64,000 bases of DNA from positions 706,041-770,040 of the forward strand of contig NW_019775513.1 of assembly GCF_001039355.2 (NCBI RefSeq). The letters are read 5' to 3'. The position numbers were made by a program, and so were the translations under genes. Source of the DNA: Lingula anatina (lineage: Eukaryota; Brachiopoda; Lingulata; Lingulida; Lingulidae). Under the pieces are notes generated by a model, which did no database searches, was not told the origin of the DNA, and saw only the letters and a program-made list of their open reading frames with translations. Below, one piece after another: positions 10,878 through 24,077 of this stretch. The number at the start of each line of letters is the position of its first letter. Position 1 is the first letter of the stretch.

Positions 10878-13770
10878 GTGGGGGGGGGGGGGCTTTTTAC
10901 TGCAAAGCCTAGAACTCAGAAAAGTGCTTTAGCACTTGCATAGAAAGTAATCCAATTTTGATTCTGAGTGGACCTTTTCCTAGTCAAGAGTTAAGTCTGT
11001 TCAAACTAGGTTAACCAGCCTAAAGGGCTGCTACTGCATCCAATCTTTATCTAACAAAATCTTAATTTAATTACAAAACAATCAGATTGGTAATATTTAA
11101 AGTGGAGACACTGCATAACCTGCATCAAAACAAACAAAATCAATAATACAGTGCAATAATTTTCACATCAAAATATATTTGTTTTATATTCAATCATGAT
11201 CAGCAACATGGAGTTGCTTTCATCTAGATATGCACGTGTATGGAAGTGAAAGGTATTCATGAAAGAAAAACACACTAGGACAGGTATTCAATTAATTCAG
11301 AAAAATAAACATAGAAACAAAGTTTAAACTTTTGTCCCCTTCAAAAACATACTGAATATATGTTTCTGTGTTTGTTTGTGTTTCATCTTTCAAAAGTGGG
11401 TTAAGATTTCCCAAAAGTAGATCAATAAATTATGAGTACATCAAACAACTCTCTATAAATGCTTTCAAACTTTAACAAATAGGCTGACTGACTTAACTTT
11501 CTCCCTCTTTGTTTCACTCTCTTACTCTCATCAAAATATCCCTTCATTCAGAAAATTTCACTAACCTTAAAAGACTACTCCATTTGAGATTTTCTCTATG
11601 ATATAAATTCATATTGCCAATTTCCAACTTCTCAGGTGGGAAGGGACGCCTGTTATTGGTTAACTTCATACAATTTTCTCAATCAAAATATAGATGAAAG
11701 CTGAAGATATGTAAACTGGAACTGACAGTTCTTCCCTGGAATCCCATAGCTTGCCCTTGATGAACATGCTACAGCCATGCTGAGAACAGTTTTAAAAGTA
11801 AAATGTTCCTGGTCAAAAACACAGCACAAGAAGTCGACAAAAATTAGTTCTCCAGGCATTTTAATGGCTGAGAAACTGCGCCTACAGTGTGGAGAGTAAC
11901 AAATCGCCAACTACAAAGGGATTGTGTCTTAAACTACAGTAATCATTCACATGTTTCCAGCAGCTTACTTTTTTTAAAACTCCACACTTTCACACCTTTT
12001 TTATTTTTAGTCACTCACAGTAACACACTAAAATTATCCCTGCTAATTACTCTTAACCTGAAAAAGTTCCGTTTCTAACAGATATTACAAATGAAAATAA
12101 CACTTTTCTGGGAAAATAGGATGCAATTTTGTCCAAATTTTATTAGTAATTACGGTACCCCTTAAGTGGGATTATAACTTTCAACTATTTAACCATTATG
12201 TAAATGGCAATGGGCATCCCTGCTGAACTTAGTTGTGATGGTAGAACCACAGGAACTTTAAGTGTGATTTGAAAGGTATAACATGCCCTAAATACATTTT
12301 TAGAGTCTGTACATGTGATCCTAAGTATGTCTGTATGTCTGCTGTCATCATAATGTCTTATTAAGTCATAATCATATGCTACCTGTGTTGTTTATTCAGG
12401 TTTCAGATAGACAAATTCAAATTAAGCCTATAAGACATCCCCAGCACTCACTGTAATCCAAACTAGAATCTGCACAGTACATGCCAGACACATTTTTTCT
12501 TATGCAGCCTCATTAAAAGTTTTTGATTCCTAATGCATGGACGCTTCTTCCATTTATTTCCACACAGAAGATGTAATATTTAAAGTAAATTAAACCAAAA
12601 CAACTTCTGTTTATCTGAGCCATAAGTGTCTACAGGACTCAGAGAAAGACCATTAGAAGTTAACTTTCCAAGTGATTGTGCACAGAGAAGTCAATAATTG
12701 ATGGCTAATATCTAGATCTGAAACAAGAAATCCTAATGATCTGAATATTTCACCACCTTGGTTATTAACACATAAGACAATCAAATAAATCATCGACCTC
12801 AGAGCCTTTCTTCCTAATATATTTCTAAGACAGACAATCTCCTTCTAGTCCTTGAGCTGCCTTCTTCTTTCTGAAATATATATCATTTTATCTTGGTGGT
12901 GACTTGAAAAGATGTCAAAGACAATGTAATTACCAGGTTAATCAATCAATCGATGAATTTATCCCATTATACAGATAGAATAAGTGGTTTTAATCCTTGG
13001 AGCTGGCCTGGATGGCTACAAGATGCTGAGAACTGGAATACTCCACTCAATGCACAAACACAATAACAACGTTATTTTTTTTTCGGAGTCAAGATATGGA
13101 AAAAGACTCTTAATGGAAGTAATAATCAATGAAAATGGCAAATCCTTCAGTCCATCTGGCTTCCATGAATGTGTTTTATCAATGGGAGCAAATTCCCGAG
13201 ACCCTTACTCTAGCTGACATTAGGGAAGATTAAGCAAACAGTTCCTGGTAATGATGATCAGAAAAAACAGTTGGGTGCACAAGTTACAGGTGGAGGAATT
13301 GAAAACATATGTACAAACAATAAAATGCTAAAAAAAAATTCCTGGTCTTTAATCAAAGTTACTATACAGAAAGAGGTCTTTTGGCCTGACAACAAGAAAT
13401 TTTTCATAAATTTATTCCACAACAGATCCTAAAAAACTCAAATTTGTAATTGCTTCTACTTAACCAACTCTTTAGAGATACATTGTAGTTTACTGAATAA
13501 GTATATTTCAATTCCAAACATAAATATCTATTGTCATTGTAATGTGTTATTAAACCATCATATTGTACAGAGGTTGTTCATATTGGTTTCAGACAGACCA
13601 AAACTAAGTCAAATTTAACGATGTTGGCAGGACTTACTGTTATCAAGACAGAGTTTATAAATACATCCAGCAATATACCATACACAAATTGCTCTATTAT
13701 TCAAGAGGTAAATATACCACCATACAAGTAGTTTTGGTTTACTGAAAAATACCTAAATTTATCTCCTTAC
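9956..13770. other. intronic or intergenic DNA
   Basis: Nothing gene-like is supported. A GC-richer patch at 10170-10290 contains repeated, partly inverted 'gctggac/gtccagc' motifs and may be an old repeat. A (GT)n run followed by 13 G sits at 10832-10892. The rest is AT-rich without paired splice signals. It would belong to the last intron of the + strand gene that ends at 16943. Confidence 0.55.
10832..10892. repeat. (GT)n microsatellite followed by a G13 tract
   Basis: About 21 GT units run directly into ggggt and then thirteen G. The same composite occurs at 21047-21113. Alternating GT can adopt Z-DNA and the G run could form quadruplex structures; that is general knowledge, not shown here. 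Confidence 0.95.
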
Positions 13771-13930
13771 TTGATATAATAGATCCTCCCATCACTGTTC
13801 AACTTTGCCGCCCAGTCTGCTGGCAGACGACTGTTGATTGCCGCCAGGACAGTTGCTCCTCCATGGGCAGCCATCACCCCTCAGTGTCATTTTGACAGTC
13901 TCTGGATGCGCTGGACCTCCATTTGGACCC
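13771..13930 (-). CDS. first coding exon of a WW-domain protein
   Basis: Read on the - strand, a strong acceptor (tgctattcttctcag) precedes the exon and a gtaagg donor follows it. The likely start codon is at 13874, in good context (gtgATGg) with in-frame stops upstream. The exon encodes 34 residues plus two bases: an Ala-rich start (MAAHGGATVLAAIN), then LPADWAAKLNSDGRIYYI. That matches the first half of a WW domain: the LP-x-x-W opening, a loop with G-R, and the YY(I/V) strand, with the split codon fitting Asn before the usual His. A short upstream frame (13922-13887, starting MEVQRIQRL) lies in the leader. WW domains bind proline-rich ligands. I could not find the second half downstream (lower coordinates), so the family (KIBRA-like, PLEKHA-like or other) is open. 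Confidence 0.6.
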
Positions 13931-16916
13931 CTGAGAAGAATAGCAGTACTGTAACCTCAGCTGTCTGTGCAGGGTAATTCGTCTATTGGCCCACAATCAA
14001 CCTGAAATAATAAGATGCACAATTCAGGGTAATGAATCATCACCTACTTCTCCTGGTCTATCAGCCAGACTACAAATCCCTTGCAGATTCTCAAACAAAC
14101 TGGATATCCCAGCTCTTTTAATGGCTACACATCCCAGCAGCAGAGGACTTGTTTTCAACTGGAAATCGCACAAAGTTCAACACCAGATGACCAAACCTGA
14201 TTGACCATCAATTTACTGACTTGTCTCTTTTTATCTGGGTATCTGCTTTTATCTGATCATCTGCTGGAAAACAAGCCCAATATTTCCAAGTCTTCCTCTG
14301 AACATAATTGTTTTTTTCCCCTGTTCCTTGCTATAATCTTAAACCTGTAAAATCCCCTTCAGTCATGAGGTTCAACTGACTAATTCTGGTCAATTTTATC
14401 CTTATTACTGTCAGCAACAAGCAAAAACAACTTCTTACATTAACCCTGTGTAGCGGGTTTGTTGTCTGCTAACCTGGGAAATATTAAGTGAAGATTTGCC
14501 AGTAGACACGAGAGCAGCACAAGTGAGCACAGTAATCCAGTGGGGCATTCTACGATCAATATGCCTGACAAATCCCATTTTCAAAAAAATAAGTTTTAAA
14601 AACAATTTCTGAACTGCATGTAAGACACAGTGGACCTATGTTTTGATTGTATTCTACAAATCTTAGGCCTGGCTTTGTGTGGTGGTTAGGGTTGACACTA
14701 TCAAAACAGCACTGAGGTGGCCATCTCTACGGGCTAGGAAAGTTTCCTCGTCCGCTTTTCCTACCAATCCTCTTCTCAGGGTCAAAAGATGATGTAATTT
14801 GCTGTACAAATTATTTCGTATCCTGTTCCAGATATCTGTAAAAAATTAGGACTTGGGTTTCGGAGGCGCGTTAGTATGTAAACAGGTGTACTGGTCAATT
14901 ATGAAGTCGGGTTCCAGTCAGAGGAAAAGACTGTAGTTCACCAACCTAAAATCTGAGACCAAAAATGGATTGTATCCCTATGAGAATGCAGTAGACAGTC
15001 TGGGGATGCATTCCGTGCAGTTTTAGCTTTAATAATTTTCAAAAAGTAGATGCTTGATAACAGACATGTACTAGATAATCTCCACATTTTTATAACCAAA
15101 GATAAGCCTAAATGTGACATTCAAGTATACATTTGAAGTTATAAATTCTCAAATCAGGATTGTTGGATCCAACATATACAGAAGGGTGTTTGGGCAGCAA
15201 ATGAGGACGTCCTCATCTGCAATATATGATTGAGGTATAGTATGAGTTAAAAGATGACCAAACTCTGTCTTCAGTCACCAAACACTGCATAAATAATTGG
15301 GTCAATTATCTGTGATCTTTTATAGGCTAAAAACCTACTGCTGGATTAAACGATTTATCTGAATCAAAATTAAATGAGTAATGAGGCATGTTCTAGATTA
15401 CCTAGATCATGTGTCTGTCTTACAGGCACAGTTAATTACTGTATATTGATATGTAATTAGTTTCTCCACAAAAGATGCCACCACATTGCAGAGCTTTTTT
15501 GTTGTTGTTGTTGTCAATATGCCACCACACTGCAGGGCTTTTTTTATTTTTCGGAAACATATTGGCAAGAATTTCTGCAAAACTAGTGAAAATAGCAAAT
15601 ATAGTCTGTCTGTAACTCCTTATTCATTAACCATAAACTTATTCATCAGTCTACCTGTGTGCCACTGACTGATTATAAATGTCATTTCATTACCTGATTT
15701 ATTTTTCTCAAGATAACTTTTCATAAAGGCCAAATTGTTATCTACAATTAAGAGGCATATTTTGGGGAAATGCCTGGCCCAAATAATGGCTAATTTGAAA
15801 ACCTCCTTCATAAAAAGTTGAAACGAGCTCCTCCATAGAAAGTTCAAGCAAATTATCCGGTTCATTCCAGGAAATTGCAGCTGTTTCTGTGCTTTTGAGT
15901 GGATTCTGATTAAAAGATATGAGCTCAAAATTATATTGCTACGAAGGAAATAATCCCTTCAAAGCAATGAACTATACTAGCTTTGATAACTTGTCCTTGA
16001 AAATAATGAGTATCTGGGTCTTGTTCCAGCACTGCAAAACAGGCTGCTGTTTGCCTTGATGTGCAATTACAAAAGAAAAAAAAAGGCAGAGAGATAAAAT
16101 CAGTTACATAACGATTCTGTGAATCTGCTTTTTTCACCCCCTTCCCACACAAATTTCCCTCTTTTAACAACAGGAAAACAGGTGAAACTAACTGATAACC
16201 AAAGTACAAACCCGTTTTTTTATTGCTTTCCGAGATGAACATGGAAAAGTAGACTCAGATTTGTGCAAAAAGAAGAAATATTTAGTATATATGCTGATCT
16301 TCATAAGCAAGTCTGTCAAAACACTACAACTAGCTGATGTGCAAAAAGCATTGGTGAGACTGAAAAGTCGATGTCTGACACTCTTTAAAGATCGCTTTCT
16401 TGAGAAACTAGTCTCTCTCTCTAGGGATACGTAGAAAACATGTGCACCAGTTAGAGATTTACCATTGATACTAGTTTCATGTGGTGATATATATGTATCC
16501 ATATACTTATTATTATCTCCACTGCCCCCCCCCCCCCCAACCACCTCTGGACCCTTTCATCCCACAAACACAAATCATGAGGAATCATGCATGTGTGCAA
16601 CTTTATTGGTAAATAAGCTGATGTAAGGAGTCCATCGATCATGGCATAAACACAAATAAATAAATTGGCCAGCAAATAATGAAGCCCCACATGCGAGTTA
16701 TAAGTTGCAGTGGGCTGTCACTTTGGATACCTTGCCAACTGTGCAGTGACTCTAGACTATATATCATAATGATTGGAAACTGAATACCTGATATCACATA
16801 GTGGAACGCCTTTTTTCTCAGCAATCTTCCCCAGCGATGTGCAGCCATTTAACAACTCCAAACCACACAGTCATCTGACTCTAAAGATTCACTTTTCTTT
16901 TTTCTTCTCTCAACAG
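13931..16916. other. intronic DNA, possible 5' region of the - strand WW gene
   Basis: A less AT-rich stretch near 14690-14900 could hold a non-coding first exon or promoter of the - strand WW gene, because that gene's coding exon begins with a splice acceptor. I see no decisive signal. A C14 run lies at 16525-16538. Confidence 0.4.
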
Positions 16917-16943
16917 AGTCTGCAGAAGGATGGCAGGAAATGA
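16917..16943 (+). CDS. terminal coding exon of the unidentified + strand gene
   Basis: An exceptionally strong acceptor (cttttttcttctctcaacag) leads into a phase-0 frame encoding SLQKDGRK and then TGA. A 3' untranslated region follows, with an AATAAA at 17343-17348. Joined to the exon at 6699-6764 it gives a continuous basic, helical C-terminus (...HRIK-SLQKDGRK). If so, the last intron is about 10 kb and contains the - strand WW exon. The alternative frame after two bases is also open for 60 codons, so the reading frame is not certain without the upstream exons. Confidence 0.45.
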   Translation, partial: SLQKDGRK

Positions 16944-17342
16944 TTAACACTTTCCAGGAAATTTCAATTCCTTTGGTTCCTGTCACACTATTGATTTGGT
17001 CTTTGGTTTCATGCCCTACCCTAACTGCTTGCCTGACAGTACCATCAGCTGTGAACAGCCTTCAGGCGTGCTACACAGAGTAACAGACCTTGGGGGCTTG
17101 TTACCAGAGTGAAATACTCCATGAAACAGATTTTGATGACATTTTTGATGCACTGCCCCTTTCTTGCCCATTGTCAATATCAGTTTATCATTTTATTTAA
17201 AATACTGTATCAAATTGCATTTTGGACTTTTTAAAAATCTTTTTGGTCCCAACAATTTCTTACAATTTATTGCCAGTGTCTTTTGTCTTATATTCCTACC
17301 AAAATTTTGTCTCATTTTTTAAGCCTAACAAAATCAGAAAAA

Positions 17343-17348
17343 AATAAA
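17343..17348 (+). terminator. poly(A) signal AATAAA
   Basis: Canonical hexamer about 400 bases downstream of the TGA at 16941-16943, following AT-rich sequence that fits a 3' untranslated region. Assigned to the unidentified + strand gene. Confidence 0.4.
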
Positions 17349-17365
17349 TTGATCATCATTTATCC

Positions 17366-19392
17366 CATTTCAGGTAAAGGAAAGCTACAACTATGCTCTC
17401 CCACTATACAAAACACACAAAGTGCCCAAGTAATGTTCGTGTTCCAGCATTTGCCAATATTTGAATATATGTTTTAACATTTTAAACAAATTCTTACAGT
17501 TAAGATGAAGAAAGATTAAGAGTGAAGAAAAAGGAAAGCTCCTTGAATCGGCACATAAACTGGGCATTATTTTCTACCTCAAGGTCTTTTCATCTGATTT
17601 ATATTATAATATTTTTGTTAATAGATATGCTAAACCATGTTTGCTTTTTAACCACTTAAAGTTAATACTTAATCCTAACATGAGCTACAATGGTGAAAAT
17701 AGAGGGTGAGATTAAAGTCCTCACCATACTTCAGACATAAATTTCTCTTTTGAATAAAATTTGTGAGCTGTTGACATGTTCACAATGAAAAATTATTGTG
17801 GATTTAAACGAGTCTGTGCATGGCCTTAAAGGAGCCCTAAGATTTCGTAACCTGCACAAACAGTTTAAACAAGTGCAATCCTTCAATTTTATGAAACATT
17901 GGTCTTAATCTAGCAGCCCTGATTAGACAATCCTGTGGAAAATGTCAGCCATTTCTGTTAAAAGGTTACACGTTCTGTTCCTTCTGACAGGGTTAAGTGA
18001 GGCAAAATAGCAGGTCAGTTTGTCCTCGGCAAGGACAGACTATCTGCTAGATACAGTCTAGCACTTTGTTTTTAGCTTTAGCCAGTATCAAACTAATTTT
18101 CCACCAAGTCAACAACAAATTGGCCCCCCAAACACTTTCCACTTCTACAGCAACAGACAAAAGTAATGTTGAAATGCATTTTTCAGCAATATTCAATACC
18201 AATTCTGCAAAAAAATTTCAACACAGCTGAAACTACAATAAGGTAGCATGGCCCTAGATATATTAATAATTTAATAAATGATTAGCCAGTTCATCTCTGA
18301 TAAGCCAAATGAAATGCTCATCATCTGTCATTTATTTTCATTTCATTATCTCATCATTCAGCCTTAAGGCTCATCAGAATAGAACAGAATAGGATATAAC
18401 ATAACAAAAAAATTAAAATCTGCTAGCTTGCCGAGTTTGCAAAAATAAATGGCAAACAACAAAAACAATCTCAAAACATGGAAAGGCTAGACAAAACTGA
18501 CTAGCTGGTTAATGGCAAGACTTACCCTTTTGTTGAGAGCTCACCTTTTTTTTTTTTTTTTTTTTTTTTGCAAGTGGAAAAAATACCAAACCCTTTCAAT
18601 TAGCTGCTATGCCCATTAAACATCATTATGCTTCAAAAAATCAAAAACAAGAATAATTTCTATTCTCCAACCTTGTTACAAGAGTTGCTACACGTTAACT
18701 AACTTATCAATTTTGCCTGGCCTGATCTGGAGAATTCAACCCGGTTGGCATCAACACCTTATTAACACCTTGGCATAGTAGTAACACACAACAGCACACT
18801 TGTACTCTTTAACAACTACAAGTCTAAACTGCAAAGCTAATTACGACTTATTAGGGGGGCATAATAATACACTGCAATTACATTTCTTCAATCTCAAATT
18901 ACATGCAAGCCAGAGCCCAGCTTCTGGTGTTATCTACTAATATATACACTTGAAATAGAGCTGCCTTTAAAAACACAAGATTAATTAAGAAGACTTAGTG
19001 GAGAAAAGATAAGGAAAAACAACCAACTCCCTATGACATAATAGGATTTATTACAATAATCTTAAGACAGGTAAATCTGTTTAAATTATACACACATAGC
19101 AATTAGTGTGTATTTATAGCAGTGTTGGGATGAAAAGTCAGTGACCTGCAAATGAAAATTATGCTTATAACTGCTTTAATTCAACTAAAAAATAAATTCA
19201 TACCACCTTCAGACTTCCACATTCCAAAGGGACCTCCACAACACCTCTAAGCAAATTAAAGCATGCTGACAGATCTGATTTACCTGGAATTATTTAGTTA
19301 GTCTGTGTTATTTCTAAGTTAATCTACTTATAAACAAAGCAATCTAGTCACCTGTGAAAACATGTTTACAAACAATATATATTTTCTACTTG

Positions 19393-19438
<46 letters not shown>

Positions 19439-19653
19439 ACACTGACTGAGTCCCTGCCTAATAACTACTAGTATACAAAACCATTAAAGACTGAATTTTC
19501 TCCATTTGTGGTACTGATAATGAATTAGAAATAATGAATTAGAAACAAAAACATTTCAGCAAACCATAAATACAACGGTTAATACAAGAAAGTAAATACA
19601 GAAAATTAGTCATAAGCTGGTCGACTCAAAAGCCAGATATTTTATATGTGTAA
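17366..19653. other. intergenic DNA
   Basis: No gene seen. Contains a T24 homopolymer at 18546-18569 and a (CA)n microsatellite at 19400-19442. Confidence 0.6.
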
Positions 19654-19910
19654 GACAGTTCCCATACCTAGATTGAACTAACAGGATCGGTCTATCTCCG
19701 AGGGGTTTCTCGCTAAATTGCTTTCAGCTTAAGCAGCTTAGATGTTTGTCAGGCCTACTAAAGCAGATAAACAATAGCTAATTACTCCCTATCAGCTTCA
19801 GTGGGCATGACAGACATCTACGCCGCTTAAGTTGATTGCAATTTAGTGAGAATCCCCTAGGAGATAGATCAATCCAAAGCTAGTACAAAAGGGTCTGGGA
19901 ATGGTCCCTA
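19654..19910. mobile_element. palindromic MITE, family P, copy 3
   Basis: Left arm 'tctcgctaaattgctttcag' pairs with right arm 'gattgcaatttagtgagaat'. The left end has ttcccat and the right end gggaatggtccct, matching the 4185-4430 copy. Arms are about 100 bases. No open frame. Confidence 0.85.
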
Positions 19911-21044
19911 ATACTTCAGCTGTTCCTGGTACCACCAGTTTTGCAAGATCTCATGCAACCTTGGCACATGTATTATGAGTACCAGTATCACAAACAGAAA
20001 ACAAACCGAGATCTTTGTCTTACCAATCTAATCAATAAGAAACTGATGCAATGGAGAAAAGTTTTGTAAAAATACAGACAAGTCACACATAAAACATATC
20101 TGCTAGCTTTTGCCACAAAATCTTCTGTGTTACAACTACACTGGTAAATGTACCATATTGCTAACAGAAAACAAACCTGTATCTTCTTCACAATAACACT
20201 GGAACAATTAGCCAGTTTGCGGATTATAGATTTTTCAAGGCACAATGCATCAGTCATGTATTCTGTTACTTTATATCTTGGCTTTATGTGAATTGTCACA
20301 AGCAGAAAACAGGTCTTTCTTCTAAGCAAATCTTTGTCTCCATCTGTAGGAAAAAAGAACAAGTCGCTGTCACATCCTATGTATTATCTGTACAGTTTAA
20401 GTTTGCAACACGATGTTACACCTGTGCCAGACAATGACAAACTTTCAACCTGGCAAAAATGCAATATCACCAACAGAAAGCATACCAGTGTCATCTGCAA
20501 GTTCAAAACAATTTGTCATCCACATGAAAAACAATTGCAGCAACAACATTCGGTAAATTACCAAGACAGCATATACTTTATTGCTCTAACTTTGCATAGA
20601 CCTGACCTTATGTTTCACAAACCCCATATAGCTCTAGAAGTACATCATGGCTAACAATGATTTCTTACGACAATAACGGATGATCCTGCCATGTCTACTA
20701 CACCAGTAATGAGACAAAAAACAGACGTAATAAAATCAAACAGAACAGCCAACCACTTTGTCATGTTGTTAATATGATATAACAGTAATTCAATTTGGTA
20801 ACAGCCTCAGCTAGATGCACTTATACCCTGATGCAGCCTGTGTTATGTATCCTACTGTAATAAGACAATAAATGCTCCCAAAAGAGAAAAAAAGAGCACC
20901 CAGTGCAATGCCAACTTGATAAAATGATGTGAAGTACAGTCATTAAATATGGGTATAACCCGAGCTGGAAGTTTTTATATTAGAGAATTACTTCCTTGTA
21001 CATAACACTCAATTTCCTAGAGACATGTGACTGCTGTGTGTGCA

Positions 21045-21100
<56 letters not shown>

Positions 21101-23469
21101 AGGGGGGGGGGGGCTTAGTGGCCAGCAACATACATAATTCCCTTTTCTCTCCACACTCCCAACCAGCACTTTCTCTTCCCTGGGTGGACCAAATGTGCTA
21201 TCAGCATGATAAAAGCATAACTACTTAGGTCTGTAACCAGCAATTTCAAATGGAGAGTTTTTTTTTCTAAAAAAAGTCACTGAAAAGTAACCTTTTTACA
21301 ATGAAACCTTCCTGTACATCTAGATCAAACTTTACCCAGAGCAGACCTCTCCCCCCGCCCCCCCAAAAGCAAAACCACACAAACCCTGGCTATGGGCCTG
21401 CTATTCCACCCTTAACACCTACTTAATAGCCTGGCATCAAACAGACTGCCCCTAGGACCACCTGAGGAGATAACACTAAAGATATCAAAACTGATGATGA
21501 CAGGTAGTCAGTTAATGATATCCAGTAATGTGGTCCATCTCATGACGTCCATTAGCTAGACTGCCCATATTTACTATATCCAGAAGATTGTGTGGCTATC
21601 TTATCATGTCCAGTAGCTAGACTGAGTGTTCAGTCTGATGATGTCCAGCAGCTAGTTAATGAGCAACAATCATCTATTATGGCAGCAATGTGTTAGCTCA
21701 TTACCTATGTCTCATATTCACATCAGCTGCCACTCAGTGCCTCAAACAAGGGCCAGTTCAACACACCTGCTAGCTAGGAAGAGAGTTGGGATCACATAGG
21801 GGAGTATTATGTAGTGTGACACAAAAAATTATCAATTATGACAAGAAAATTAAATGTTGGTGTAAGAGGCATTTGAAATTTATGAGCAATAAGCAATAAT
21901 CAGTTTTTTTAAAACATCTCTTTTGTCAACAGACAGTGATGAAATACTTAACCATATAGTCAAGTAATAAAAACCTCCAGGGCAAATTCTATTCATGCTC
22001 ACAGTGCAATCCTCCTCCTTCTACCTGTAATATCTTAATGCAAGACATACATGGGTCAACGGGGTAAACTCATAATTTTTTCATAAGTCACACAAACATT
22101 TAAAAACAGTCTCATGAATATGCTGAATAAAAAAAGGAATTTCCCCTGCTTAGAGATGATAAATGAAGGCACCTTGTTTCAACTTGTTGACTGAATTAAT
22201 AGAGTCCCACAGCACCTGTGTCTCGCATCATGCCGCTAAATTTCAAGTCTCCAGTGATTCTGGTTAGAAACAAAATCTTCAGTCCATTAACTCAGAGAAG
22301 GAAGACTTTTATGAATGTGTGCCTTATGGCTGAGTTAACCATGCTAGTCTTAATTATGTCCAAAACTGAAGGCAGACAAGGAGATATGATTAAGCCAGAG
22401 AATGGTTCAGAGTCAAATCAAGGCTAAGTGTGTAGTTCATCAAGAGCCAAGTACATAAAAAGTCAAGTACTTTCCACTTGGCTAGGTATAGTTCAAAGGC
22501 AGCACTTGTAATCTCCCTATTTATACTCAGTTCATGGTGATAAGTATCAACATCATTTGTCATTTTCTTGGCTTTGCACCAATTTGTGAAATTCCTAGAA
22601 TCCTAAATCCCTTAAGTAACACAGGGGTTTTCTGGGGATCTTGGGTTTCTTGTTTTGCCTTTAATCTTTTTGTTTTCTTTACATGGAATATACCTGTAGA
22701 CGTCACATGCCATCTAAAGAATTAGAGTAATATTCACGCTCTAAAAGACATTCCAACCCATTCTATCTAAATGACAAATATAAATATCTGTTAAAAATAA
22801 GCCTTTTTATGTGAAATTAAAATGCAAAGTAATGCACATCACCATTCACTGAAATGAAAAGGTATTTTCAAATGGAAAGTGCAAAAAATTGTCAAGAACT
22901 TCTAGACAAATGGTCAATTGCATTTCATTGCTCTAAAATATCATGTACTGCCTCTTTACGAATTTTGAAAGCAGTAAGTTCACTAACATACTTGTAAGCA
23001 TGAAATAGCTGTCCATAAAGTCCACCACTTGCTGTTCATGGCATGCAACTCAGCAGTTTCAGTCCAGTCAGTGCATAACTTAATACATTTTAAATGGGGA
23101 ATTTCTCTTTATTGCATTATGTTCTTAGGAACTCCCTTACAAAGTGTAATAGATATAGGAGTCCCATTTAGTATTACTCATGTTCCTCTTGTTTTAATTC
23201 ATTTAATATTGGCTTTTTAAGTGATTCCATTGAATTACTCGGGCTAGATTCACTTTTTTTAAGTGGGGTTTTCTCCAACTCCTAAAATGGCTTAATTATT
23301 TGATCACTAATTCATCATGACATTAACAAGAAGACCGATGAGCTTTTGCAGCACAGACCTCTTGCTGATTAGATGTTCGATTTATGCTACAGAAACACAA
23401 GCACCAGATCATAAAAACATTAATTAGAACATAAAAATGTGATGTCAATTTTGCAAGTATAACATTGAT
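19911..23469. other. intergenic DNA with degenerate repeats
   Basis: No supported gene. From about 19985 to 20500 a motif close to 'aacagaaaacaaacc' recurs at roughly 150-base spacing. From 21480 to 21660 a 'gatgtccagtagctagact'-like motif recurs. A (TG)n-G12 composite lies at 21047-21113. Open frames over the first repeat run on both strands and look like repeat shadows. Confidence 0.5.
21047..21113. repeat. (TG)n microsatellite followed by a G12 tract
   Basis: About 26 TG units, then gg, a single A and twelve G. Same composite layout as at 10832-10892. Confidence 0.95.
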
Positions 23470-23706
23470 CCAACTTAAATTTTAATTTTTTGCTGTTAAT
23501 TAATGGATCATCACCAATTTCGGATCACCTTTAAGTTGCCCCATTTCTGATTTATACTGAAAATTTTATCAAAATCCACCTATTACTTTTTGAGTTAGGC
23601 TGGTGACTAATATACTAGTAACAAACAGAGAGAACGACAGATGGACAAAGAGAGGTGAAAACATAACCTCCTTGGCAGAGGTAGTGCAAAAAAAAAAAAA
23701 AAAAAA
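23470..23706 (+). mobile_element. 3' tail of an RTE-like non-LTR retrotransposon
   Basis: The stretch with 'atcaaaatccacctattact', 'tttttgagttaggctg' and 'aacataacctccttggcaga', ending in poly(A), matches the conserved 3' end I recall for RTE-type retrotransposons of marine animals and vertebrates. No reverse transcriptase is present, so it is a 5'-truncated copy or derived SINE. The match is from memory. Confidence 0.65.
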
Positions 23707-23707
23707 N
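23707..23707. other. assembly gap (single N)
   Basis: The N sits at the end of a poly(A) run. What follows restarts the sequence seen from 23525. Confidence 0.9.
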
Positions 23708-23890
23708 TCACCTTTAAGTTGCCCCATTTCTGATTTATACTGAAAATTTTATCAAAATCCACCTATTACTTTTTGAGTTAGGCTGGTGACTAATATACTA
23801 GTAACAAACAGAGAGAACGACAGATGGACAAAGAGAGGTGAAAACATAACCTCCTTGGCAGAGGTAGTGAGCAAAAAAAAAAAAAAAAAA
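23708..23890 (+). repeat. direct duplication B, copy 2 (RTE tail repeated after the N)
   Basis: From 'tcacctttaagttgcc' onward this repeats 23525-23706 nearly base for base. The only clear difference is 'gtgagc' in place of 'gtgc' before the poly(A). It is most simply a contig overlap left unmerged because the assembler could not cross the A tract. Confidence 0.85.
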
Positions 23891-24077
23891 CGCACTTTTA
23901 TTACTTTCTTGCAGAAAATGAGCAATAATGGTATGAAACAATGACTATGCTCGAAAGAATCCAGCTGGCTTACTACCAACTGTGTTGGCACTAAAAAGAG
24001 AGATCACTAGATGACCTCTTCTATACATGACATCTTATGTAATCTTGAACTTTTCACTTTATTAAGAACTTCTTATA

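Noticed and set aside
19988-20362. 124-codon - strand frame, Cys- and aromatic-rich
   Set aside because: Covers the degenerate tandem repeat, overlaps a + strand frame, and has no domain or splice support.
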